From JAENVT01 sp031412355 (GTDB taxonomy: Bacteria; Actinomycetota; Acidimicrobiia; Acidimicrobiales; Ilumatobacteraceae), in contig JANOCR010000061.1 of NCBI GenBank assembly GCA_031412355.1, forward strand, positions 1-7,394: a stretch of 7,394 bases of DNA. Direction: 5' to 3'. The notes under the pieces are model-generated. The model had not been told where the DNA came from, searched no databases, and saw only the letters and a program-made list of their open reading frames with translations. Position 1 is the stretch's first letter. Each line of letters starts with the position of its first letter. A program made the position numbers and the translations under genes. Shown piece after piece: positions 1-4,980 of this stretch.

Positions 1-233
1 TCGTCGGGTTGCTTTGGCTCATTCAGCCGCTGAAGGTAGGCCTTGAGGGCAGCGCGGGCCGGGGCGACTTGTTCGCCCTTGGCTCCAACCGACCGGGCCA
101 ACGCATCTTTGGCCTTGGCGACGCGCTCGCGGCGCGTGGCCTTCTCTTCTTCTGAGATCACCCGCTTCGGTCCGGCCGGCGCATTTCGGCGGGCTTCGAG
201 TTCCTGGAGGGGTGTGAGCTTGGCGACGGCCAT
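1..233 (-). CDS. Small charged hypothetical protein, partial (C-terminus off left edge)
   Basis: I do not recognise this protein. An open frame starts at ATG (233-231) and runs without a stop to the window edge, giving 77 residues. It begins MAVAKLTPLQELEARR and is rich in Ala, Lys, Arg and Glu, with charged stretches around residues 28-42 (EEEKATRRERVAKAK) and a likely helix near 57-70. There is no signal peptide, membrane segment, cysteine or known motif. It is probably a soluble, mostly helical protein. I chose this start because it is the first ATG, reading is clean from it, and a TAGTAT hexamer lies 7 nt upstream, which suits a leaderless transcript; no Shine-Dalgarno is present. Codon use (mostly G/C in third position) supports real coding. 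The total length is unknown because the 3' end is missing. Confidence 0.7.
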   Translation of the reverse strand, partial: MAVAKLTPLQELEARRNAPAGPKRVISEEEKATRRERVAKAKDALARSVGAKGEQVAPARAALKAYLQRLNEPKQPD

Positions 234-240
234 GGAAGTG

Positions 241-246
241 ATACTA
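241..246 (-). promoter_or_regulatory. Putative -10 element of the leaderless small gene
   Basis: On the minus strand the hexamer TAGTAT (fits TANNNT) ends 7 nt before the ATG at 233. At this distance transcription would start at or within a base or two of the start codon. No convincing -35 is visible upstream. Confidence 0.45.
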
Positions 247-319
247 CAACGCGCCCTTGCCGAACCGACACGGTAGGTCCATCGCTGTTTGGTGCGCGGC
301 GCAGGCGGGGAGCCCGGCC

Positions 320-535
320 TCAGGTTCGACTGTGCGGGGTCAACGCGCTTCGCTGGGTGGTCAGCGGGTGGACGGCGCGCCGATCAAGCTCGTCGGCGAC
401 GGCGATGACTTGCTCGATCAAGGCCTCGAGGTCATCGCATTCGCCCGACGGCTGAACGTCGAGCCCAGCGGGTCGCGAGGGTGCGAGAGAAACGCGCCAT
501 GACCCCCCGGGATCCGAGCCGCGTGCCCAGCCCAC
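320..535 (-). CDS. Possible small hypothetical protein (doubtful)
   Basis: A minus-strand frame from GTG (535-533) to TGA (322-320) would encode 71 residues of no family I know. The second half looks most like real protein, with an acidic helical stretch DDLEALIEQVIAVADELDRR (about residues 34-53) whose codons end almost always in G or C. The first half is poorer and uses more A/T-ending codons. The same frame stays open far upstream across the antisense of the oxygenase, so openness alone is weak evidence. A different minus frame has an ATG at 500 after GGGGGGTC but stops after about 22 codons, so a frameshifted older gene is also possible. No Shine-Dalgarno was seen before the GTG. It could equally be the tail of a broken gene or noncoding. 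Confidence 0.3.
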   Translation of the reverse strand: MGWARGSDPGGSWRVSLAPSRPAGLDVQPSGECDDLEALIEQVIAVADELDRRAVHPLTTQRSALTPHSRT

Positions 536-551
536 CAGTCGCTCGGCGAGG

Positions 552-731
552 CTGACGGACCCTGCAACCGCGCTGTGCGACGAGGCCGAGCGGCTCGAGG
601 CGAGCGTCATCGTCGTCGGCAATCGCCGCGTGCAGGGAGCAGCGCGGCCGCTGGGCTCAGTCGCAACCGACGTGGCCCGACGTGCGCCATGCGACGTGCT
701 GATCGCCAACACTGTGTGCGACCGTGCGTGA
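552..731 (+). pseudogene. Universal stress protein (UspA family) C-terminal remnant
   Basis: This frame translates to the last third of a UspA-type protein: an Asp-Pro-Ala-Thr lead-in to a helix (residues around ALCDEAERLEA), the strand SVIVVGNRR, then VQGAARPLGSVATDVARR and the final strand CDVLIANT. These match the nucleotide-loop and last beta strand of the family, including the G-x(11)-G-S spacing of the phosphate-binding loop region. A whole protein would be about 140 residues; only about 60 are recognisable. The frame is open back to 456 but contains no ATG, GTG or TTG, and no N-terminal Usp half is readable in any frame upstream. I therefore call it a truncated remnant, not a gene. It ends at TGA (729-731), 44 bp before the oxygenase start. 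The family identity is from recognition of the motif pattern. Confidence 0.7.
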
Positions 732-738
732 CCGCACG
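723..738. promoter_or_regulatory. Inverted repeat upstream of the oxygenase promoter
   Basis: A perfect 6-bp inverted repeat, CGTGCG-TGAC-CGCACG, spans the stop codon of the stress-protein remnant, with TGA in the 4-nt spacer. If transcription of the next gene starts at 776, it lies at about -53 to -38, just upstream of where a -35 would be, so it could be an operator. It could also fold as a GC-rich hairpin and act as an end-of-gene terminator, though no T-tract follows. Confidence 0.35.
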
Positions 739-762
739 ACCCGTCGCCGCAGGACCGCCAAC

Positions 763-768
763 TACGAT
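763..768 (+). promoter_or_regulatory. Putative -10 element of the Rieske oxygenase gene
   Basis: TACGAT (fits TANNNT) lies 7 nt before the ATG at 776, and no Shine-Dalgarno is present in between. This is the geometry of a leaderless actinobacterial promoter. No clear -35 hexamer is seen at 16-18 bp upstream. Confidence 0.45.
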
Positions 769-775
769 CCTGCGG

Positions 776-1795
776 ATGTTTCTCCGCAACGCCTGGTACG
801 TGGCCGCGTGGGAGCGCGAGATCGGCGACTCGCCGTATGCGGCGACCATCCTCGGTGATCAGGTAGCTATCTATCGCGGGGCCAGCGGCGCCTACGGGGC
901 GCTGACCGATGCGTGTCCGCATCGCAAGGTCCCGTTGTCGATGGGTCGGGTGCAGGGCGACCACATCGAATGCGGGTACCACGGGCTGGTCTTCGACTGC
1001 GCCGGTGCGTGTGTGCGCGCACCCGGCGGCGACCGTCCGCCGCAGGGAGCCCAGGTGCAGGCCTATCCGATCGTGGCTCGCTACGGGCTGCTGTGGATCT
1101 GGATGGGGGATCCGACTCGTGCCGATCCTGCCGCCATCTTCGAAGCAGAGCATTGGGGCGACCCTGCGTGGGGCACCACCGAAGGCGACGACATGGTGAT
1201 CGATTGCAACTATCTGCTCATCACCGACAACTTGCTCGACCCTTCGCACGTTGCCTGGGTGCACCCCGGCTCGTTCGCGGGGGATGGCTCCGACGAGACG
1301 CCGCTGCAGGTGACGATCGGTGATGACGGCGTGACTACGTGGCGCTGGATGCTCGACACCGCGCCTGCTCCGTTCTACGCCCCATACCTCCAGTTCGGCG
1401 GGAACTGCGATCGCAAGCAGCAGTACGAGGTGCGCTACCCCAGCCACGCGCTGATCAAGGCGTACATCTCGCCGGCCGGATCCGGCGGCGAAGACAGGCC
1501 GTTGCATCCCGACACGTTCGTGATGGACAGCTTCAACTTCCTCACTCCCGTCGACGAGACCACGACCAGATACTTCTGGTTCCAGATGCGCAACGTGGCC
1601 CCGGGCGATGCCGAAGTCTCGCGCCGCTTTGCCGCCTCGGTGCGCGGCGCCTTCGAGGAGGACCGAGTCATCTTGCAGGCCTCGCAGCGCGGCATCAGCC
1701 GGTCGACGACGCCGAACATCAACCTCCGCACCGATGGCGGTGGCATCCGGTTCCGCCGCCGCCTCAACCAACTGATCGACGCCGAAGCGTCGTAG
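776..1795 (+). CDS. Rieske non-haem iron oxygenase, vanillate/dicamba O-demethylase-like
   Basis: A complete 339-aa oxygenase subunit, the usual length for single-component-type aromatic O-demethylase oxygenases. The Rieske [2Fe-2S] domain is N-terminal: C47-P-H49 and C66-G-Y-H69 are the four cluster ligands. The catalytic domain has the mononuclear iron motif D155-P-S-H158-x4-H163, where D155 is the expected bridge between the two metal centres; D296 in the EEDRVIL segment is the probable third iron ligand. The protein should hydroxylate or demethylate an aromatic or other small substrate using O2 and electrons from a ferredoxin/reductase; the substrate cannot be read from sequence. No reductase or ferredoxin gene lies in the window. 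The ATG at 776 was chosen because MFLRNAWYVAAW is the typical family N-terminus; the frame extends upstream but that part is the out-of-frame antisense-like debris of the stress-protein remnant. Cytoplasmic; no signal peptide. Confidence 0.93.
   Translation: MFLRNAWYVAAWEREIGDSPYAATILGDQVAIYRGASGAYGALTDACPHRKVPLSMGRVQGDHIECGYHGLVFDCAGACVRAPGGDRPPQGAQVQAYPIVARYGLLWIWMGDPTRADPAAIFEAEHWGDPAWGTTEGDDMVIDCNYLLITDNLLDPSHVAWVHPGSFAGDGSDETPLQVTIGDDGVTTWRWMLDTAPAPFYAPYLQFGGNCDRKQQYEVRYPSHALIKAYISPAGSGGEDRPLHPDTFVMDSFNFLTPVDETTTRYFWFQMRNVAPGDAEVSRRFAASVRGAFEEDRVILQASQRGISRSTTPNINLRTDGGGIRFRRRLNQLIDAEAS
1777..1792 (+). terminator. Hairpin at the oxygenase stop codon, possible terminator
   Basis: CGACGC-CGAA-GCGTCG forms a perfect 6-bp GC-rich stem with a 4-nt loop, ending directly before the TAG at 1793. 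There is no T-tract, so it would be a terminator only of the T-less kind proposed for some actinobacteria. It lies within coding sequence and may be incidental. Confidence 0.25.
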
Positions 1796-2105
1796 CGAGT
1801 CCGTCACTGCGGCGATCAGAGCGGAATCAGCGCGTTCGATGGAGTGTGCACGTGGCAGGACCGTGGCTGAGCCGTTGCCCGCCTCGCCCAGCACTGATCA
1901 TCGGGCGCGCCGACTGCCATCACAGGCGTGATCCCGCGCCCGTAAGAACTCATCGTGCGCGGAATGTGCCACCCCGGACGTGGTATCGCGCCCGAGTTCA
2001 ATAGTTCACGTCGCGGCGCGATGGGCCGATATTCATGCTGTGGACGCCGCAACGTTGCCGGGTATCAACCCTGCGTTGGCTCGCGTCCGCGATACTTCGC
2101 AGCAG
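1796..2105. other. 310-bp interval without a convincing gene
   Basis: Short frames here on both strands have arginine- and cysteine-rich translations typical of shadows, and none carries a recognisable motif. The frame of the downstream gene is open back to GTG 1980 but that part does not read like protein. A direct repeat AGTTCA-AT-AGTTCA occupies 1995-2008. The interval probably holds the 3' end of the oxygenase transcript and the promoter of the next gene; no clear -35/-10 pair could be fixed. Confidence 0.5.
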
Positions 2106-2975
2106 ATGTTGTGCAATCGGGCGCGCACGGATGCAGCGGTTGGCACAACCATTGCGTCGGTCACGCGCGCGACCACATGGGACCTGATCGACGAGATGCC
2201 ATTGCAGTTCGACGCCCACCATCCGCAAGGCATGGCCCGGATCGGATCGACATGGTGGATCTCGACGGTCGATGTCGACGCTCGACGTGGCCTCATCCTG
2301 GCCGTCGACGACCGGGGAGATCTGATCGAGCGCGTTCCGATCGGCGACAGCCGCAGGTATCACCCAGGGGGAATGGATTTCGATGGAGAGGCCTTCTGGA
2401 TCCCGTGCGCGGAGTACCGGCCCGACTCCACGACGACGGTGTACCGCATGCAGCCCGGCGCCACACCAGAGCGCGCCTTCAAGGTGCATGATCATGTCGG
2501 CGCCATGGCGCGATGCGGTCCCGAGGGCGACATCGTCGGATGGTCGTGGGGTTCGCGACGGTTCTATCGCTGGTCCGTGCACGGACACGTGCTGGCAACG
2601 CGCGCCAATCCGGCGTTCTTCGTGGATCACCAGGACTGCCAGTGGCTCGGCGACGGCCTACTTCTGTGCGGCGGTGTCGCCGAGGTCGGCCTGGCCGCGG
2701 GGCCCGGTTGGCTCGGCGGGCTCGGGCTGCTCGACGCAGATGAACTGGTCATGCGGCACGAGGTCCCGTTCCCGATCTACTCGTCGGCCTCTGGCCGGGT
2801 GGCCACACACAACCCCTTGTGGGCCGAGACACGCGACGATCAGTTGCTCGTGCACGTGCTGCCAGACGACGGGTTCAGCACACTGTTGACCTACGCGACG
2901 CCAATCTCCGGGCGACCCGATTGGGATCGGCCGGCACCGCTCGAGCGCGTTGGTTCGGCCAGTACCTCGTCGTAG
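2106..2975 (+). CDS. DUF6454-like protein, probable beta-propeller
   Basis: With ATG 2106 this is a 289-aa protein. Its core resembles DUF6454-type proteins, which look like SMP-30/beta-propeller folds: HHPQGM (38-43), WWISTVDV (50-57), YHPGGMDFDG (85-94), WIPCAEYRP (98-106), SWGSRRFYRW (147-156), DHQDCQWLG (174-182), GGLGLLD (204-210) and HNPLW (235-239). Repeated strand pairs ending in His or Asp and Gly turns suggest several blades. The biochemical role is unknown. Homologous sequence begins about at residue 22 (ATTWDLIDEMPLQF). Starts at GTG 1980 (331 aa) and ATG 2196 (259 aa) are also possible; 1980 adds 42 poorly conserved-looking residues and 2196 would cut into the first strand. No Shine-Dalgarno is seen before 2106. 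No clear signal peptide. The 3' end overlaps the convergent glycosyltransferase gene by 85 bp. Confidence 0.75.
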   Translation: MLCNRARTDAAVGTTIASVTRATTWDLIDEMPLQFDAHHPQGMARIGSTWWISTVDVDARRGLILAVDDRGDLIERVPIGDSRRYHPGGMDFDGEAFWIPCAEYRPDSTTTVYRMQPGATPERAFKVHDHVGAMARCGPEGDIVGWSWGSRRFYRWSVHGHVLATRANPAFFVDHQDCQWLGDGLLLCGGVAEVGLAAGPGWLGGLGLLDADELVMRHEVPFPIYSSASGRVATHNPLWAETRDDQLLVHVLPDDGFSTLLTYATPISGRPDWDRPAPLERVGSASTSS

Positions 2976-4345
2976 ATCCGGGCAAACGATTCCGCGGTCG
3001 TTGCCCACGAGTACCGCTCACGGATGAACTGGGCCGCTTGCCGGCCGCGGGCGACGCGAGCCGCGCGATCCGAGACCGCTGCGGCCAGGGCGTGTGCCGT
3101 CGCGGTCACGTCGTCAGGTGGCACGAGCCAGCCGGTTGGCTGATCGGGGTCGATGTTGATGAACGACAGCGGGCCACCCGTGCTGGTACCTATCGGTGGA
3201 ATCCCCGTTGCCATTGCCTCGAGGTAGACCAACCCGAATGGTTCGTCGACCGACGGCGCGGCAAATACATCGCTGCAATTGAGAATGTCGGACAGGTCAG
3301 TGTGATCTCTCCAGCCGACGAAGAACACGTCATCGGCGCCCAGCCGTCGAACGGTGTCGTGAGGATGCTCGCCCTCCCACTCGCCGGGAAAGCCACCGGC
3401 GACGACCAGGACGGACCGACACGTGGTTGTCGAGCGCATCGCGTGGTGAGCTTCGATCAACAACTGCAACCGCTTGAACTTCATGAACCGACCGGCGAAC
3501 AACACGACCGCAACTGGATCTCCCTCTGCGTCGGTGAACGCGGACAGATCCTCGGCCGTGTATCGAATCGAGCCCTCAGCGCCGTTGACGCGCCAACCCT
3601 TGGGCTCGTCGACGAGGAAGTGCTTCCAGCGGGCGAGGCGTTGGGCAGCAGTTAGCTCGCGTGGCGAGAACACCTCGGTGTCTACACCACTGGCGATCTT
3701 GGTGATTCGTGACGGCTCGACCGGCAGCAGCTGCTGGGCCAGTTGCTCGTCGTGGGGTGCGACGACGACCACACGATCGGAGTCACCCGCCCACCGTTGC
3801 ATCCTGTCGACCCACTGCCGCTTCCAGCGGCCACGACCGGACGACAGCATCTTCAACTCAGTGCCGTGCAGGTGGGTGACGACCGGGACGTCGGGCCACA
3901 GCCCGCGAACCGCCTCGTGCATCGGGGTGAGATGATGCAGGTGCACCACTGCCGGTCGCACCTTGGTGCTGGCCACCAGGAACCGCGACCAGCTGGTGAC
4001 CTGCCGATGAAATGCGGCATCGTCGAGGCTGAAGAAGATGCGGTCGGGAACGCCTGGCTTGTCTTCGTACGACGCGGGCATGGGAACCGCGGCGGCCATC
4101 GCGTCTGTACCGTCGCGCCAGTTCGACGAAGCAGACGAGTAGTCCAGAGACTCGCACTGAATGCCATGAAAGAAGTGACGAGCATTGGAGCTTTCACCGG
4201 GCTCGCCGATCGACCCCGTGTACAGGGTCGGCTGCCACGAGGTGCCGCCCAACGCACGGCACAGGTAGCGAGCAACCTGCGCGCTGCCCCCGCGCGGAAA
4301 GAAGTAAAAGCCCATGGCAAGGTCGGGGTGCACGGGCGGAAGCAT
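2891..4345 (-). CDS. GT4-family glycosyltransferase
   Basis: A 484-aa GT-B-fold retaining glycosyltransferase. The N-terminal acceptor domain starts with GFYFFPRGGSAQVARYL (12-28), whose Gly-Gly loop is typical of GT4 enzymes, and contains VVHLHHLTPMHE (133-144) and THLHGTELKML (157-167). The C-terminal nucleotide-sugar domain has FAGRFMKFKR (283-292; R286 and K291 are the probable phosphate-binding pair), FFVGW (341-345) and the EPFGLVYLE motif (E368-x7-E376) that contacts the donor. The donor and acceptor sugars cannot be told; I expect a cytoplasmic enzyme making an oligosaccharide or storage glycan. The start at ATG 4345 is favoured over the longer frame (to 4528) because MLPPVHPDLAMGFYFFPRGG matches family N-termini as I recall them and a good promoter abuts it. 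The last 25 or so residues after YDEVLA look like a nonconserved tail overlapping the convergent gene. It is divergent from the six-hairpin gene at 4981. Confidence 0.9.
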   Translation of the reverse strand: MLPPVHPDLAMGFYFFPRGGSAQVARYLCRALGGTSWQPTLYTGSIGEPGESSNARHFFHGIQCESLDYSSASSNWRDGTDAMAAAVPMPASYEDKPGVPDRIFFSLDDAAFHRQVTSWSRFLVASTKVRPAVVHLHHLTPMHEAVRGLWPDVPVVTHLHGTELKMLSSGRGRWKRQWVDRMQRWAGDSDRVVVVAPHDEQLAQQLLPVEPSRITKIASGVDTEVFSPRELTAAQRLARWKHFLVDEPKGWRVNGAEGSIRYTAEDLSAFTDAEGDPVAVVLFAGRFMKFKRLQLLIEAHHAMRSTTTCRSVLVVAGGFPGEWEGEHPHDTVRRLGADDVFFVGWRDHTDLSDILNCSDVFAAPSVDEPFGLVYLEAMATGIPPIGTSTGGPLSFINIDPDQPTGWLVPPDDVTATAHALAAAVSDRAARVARGRQAAQFIRERYSWATTAESFARIYDEVLAEPTRSSGAGRSQSGRPEIGVA

Positions 4346-4351
4346 CCGAAC

Positions 4352-4380
4352 ACCGTAGGAGTGCGGCGTCCCGAGCGCAA
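4352..4380 (-). promoter_or_regulatory. Promoter of the glycosyltransferase gene (leaderless type)
   Basis: On the minus strand TTGCGC (4380-4375) and TACGGT (4357-4352) are separated by exactly 17 bp, and the -10 ends 6 nt before the ATG at 4345. There is no Shine-Dalgarno. Three of six -35 bases match TTGACA and the -10 fits TANNNT. This is the best-formed promoter in the window. Confidence 0.5.
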
Positions 4381-4442
4381 CACCACGGTGCGGCCAGGCG
4401 AACTCGCGGCCTCGATCCGGAGCGGGACGGACCGCCAGGGTA

Positions 4443-4448
4443 TACAGT
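4443..4448 (+). promoter_or_regulatory. Weak -10 candidate for the kinase-fragment/six-hairpin transcript
   Basis: TACAGT (fits TANNNT; overlaps TATACA one step earlier) in the divergent region would place a start near 4455 and give a leader of about 60 nt to the GTG at 4517. No -35 match was found at the usual distance, so this is tentative. Confidence 0.25.
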
Positions 4449-4485
4449 GCCGGCCACGCAATGATCGCGCCGCTCCGGACTCTTG

Positions 4486-4495
4486 GTTGCGCAAC
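4486..4495. promoter_or_regulatory. Perfect 10-bp palindrome GTTGCGCAAC in the divergent region
   Basis: GTTGCGCAAC is its own reverse complement and lies 21 bp before the GTG at 4517. Its half GTTGCGC recurs on the minus strand at 4381-4375, covering the -35 of the divergent glycosyltransferase. It could be a binding site for a dimeric regulator serving both directions, or chance in GC-rich DNA. Confidence 0.3.
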
Positions 4496-4504
4496 TGTCC
4501 CCAC

Positions 4505-4510
4505 GAGGAG
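4505..4510 (+). promoter_or_regulatory. Shine-Dalgarno fixing the kinase-fragment start
   Basis: GAGGAG ends 6 nt before GTG 4517. It is a strong match to the anti-SD sequence and is the reason for calling the GTG start in a frame that has no nearby ATG. Confidence 0.7.
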
Positions 4511-4516
4511 CTCGTC

Positions 4517-4834
4517 GTGTCCAACCACGAATCGCTAAACGCTAAGCGCCTGGCGCGCCTGCCGATCGTGCCGGCACGCCCGGAACCAACTGTACGCGAG
4601 ATGCAACACACGCTGCGCCGAGAAGCGTGCGCCAATGCGGTCGCCCATGATCGCGAACGCATCGCCGAAGGTCTTTACGACACGGTCATCCATCGTTTGT
4701 TCGCCGCCGGCCTGCAGCTGCAGGCCACGTGTCAAGTCGTCGACGTTCCCACGCAAGCCCGAATCGAAACGACGATCGATCTTCTCGACACCACCATCGC
4801 CGAACTCCGCAAAGCGATCTTCTCGCTGCACTGA
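4517..4834 (+). CDS. Stand-alone HisKA_3-type dimerisation domain lacking the phospho-His
   Basis: A 105-aa protein that is essentially one DHp helical hairpin of a NarL/DevS-class histidine kinase. Residues 45-70 read DRERIAEGLYDTVIHRLFAAGLQLQA, matching the family pattern ERIARDLHDxVIQRLFAxGLxLQ; the second helix TTIDLLDTTIAELRKAIFSL follows at 85-104. The phospho-accepting His of DLHD is Tyr54 (codon TAC; CAC would be His), and the Gln of VIQR is His. There is no HATPase domain after it (the protein ends exactly at the DHp boundary) and no GAF or PAS domain before it. It therefore cannot be an active kinase. It may dimerise with true kinases or be a decaying remnant. GTG 4517 was chosen because GAGGAG lies 6 nt upstream; the frame is open far upstream but only as the antisense of the glycosyltransferase. 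The reading frame is intact and well initiated, which argues for expression. Confidence 0.82.
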   Translation: MSNHESLNAKRLARLPIVPARPEPTVREMQHTLRREACANAVAHDRERIAEGLYDTVIHRLFAAGLQLQATCQVVDVPTQARIETTIDLLDTTIAELRKAIFSLH

Positions 4835-4881
4835 CAACCAGGGTGCATGACCGGTACCCAGTCATCGCGCGCAAGCGACGG

Positions 4882-4887
4882 TAGGAT
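4882..4887 (+). promoter_or_regulatory. Possible -10 for an internal promoter before the six-hairpin gene
   Basis: TAGGAT (fits TANNNT) would start transcription near 4894-4895, giving a leader of about 87 nt that includes both the TCTTC-GG-GAAGA hairpin (4897-4908) and the 14-bp palindrome over the ribosome binding site. No -35 match was found. Confidence 0.3.
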
Positions 4888-4958
4888 TGGCACCTCTCTT
4901 CGGGAAGATTCGCCTCGATATTGGCAGGCCACGTTTGGGCCAAGTCTCCGATCCCGAT

Positions 4959-4972
4959 CTTCGAATTCGAAG
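4959..4972. promoter_or_regulatory. 14-bp perfect palindrome overlapping the ribosome binding site
   Basis: CTTCGAATTCGAAG is a perfect palindrome. In RNA it can fold as CTTCG-AATT-CGAAG, 5 bp with a 4-nt loop. Its right arm includes the first four bases of the Shine-Dalgarno GAAGGA (4969-4974) of the gene starting at 4981. Thus it could hide the ribosome binding site, or serve as a DNA operator. A second arm-like sequence, TCTTC at 4897-4901, could compete for the same GAAG. Confidence 0.45.
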
Positions 4973-4974
4973 GA
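4969..4974 (+). promoter_or_regulatory. Shine-Dalgarno of the six-hairpin gene
   Basis: GAAGGA ends 6 nt before ATG 4981 and decides this start over the in-frame TTG at 4921, which has no ribosome binding site. Confidence 0.75.
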
Positions 4975-4980
4975 CAAACC

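Noticed and set aside
320..1894. Minus-strand open frame of 524 codons across the whole oxygenase gene
   Set aside because: It is the antisense of a clear Rieske oxygenase; the translation is His/Arg-rich with no domain. Only its last 71 codons are kept, as a doubtful entry.
1995..2008. Direct repeat AGTTCA-AT-AGTTCA upstream of the DUF6454-like gene
   Set aside because: Too short to call an operator alone; noted in the interval entry only.
1998..2630. Minus-strand frame of 210 codons opposite the DUF6454-like gene
   Set aside because: The plus strand has the conserved blocks (YHPGGMDFDG, SWGSR); the minus translation has none.
2819..3655. Plus-strand frame of 278 codons over the 3' half of the glycosyltransferase
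   Set aside because: Antisense shadow of the donor-binding domain, which carries the E-x7-E motif on the minus strand.
3743..4516. Plus-strand open frame leading into the kinase fragment
   Set aside because: This part is antisense to the conserved glycosyltransferase core and has no family features; the GAGGAG before GTG 4517 gives a better start.
4841..4865. Pseudoknot-like arrangement after the kinase fragment (GGGT/ACCC and ATGAC/GTCAT interleaved)
   Set aside because: Stems of 4 and 5 bp are short and likely by chance; no supporting context for a riboswitch or ncRNA.
4921..4980. TTG start giving the six-hairpin protein 20 more residues
   Set aside because: No ribosome binding site before it, whereas GAAGGA precedes ATG 4981 at 6 nt.
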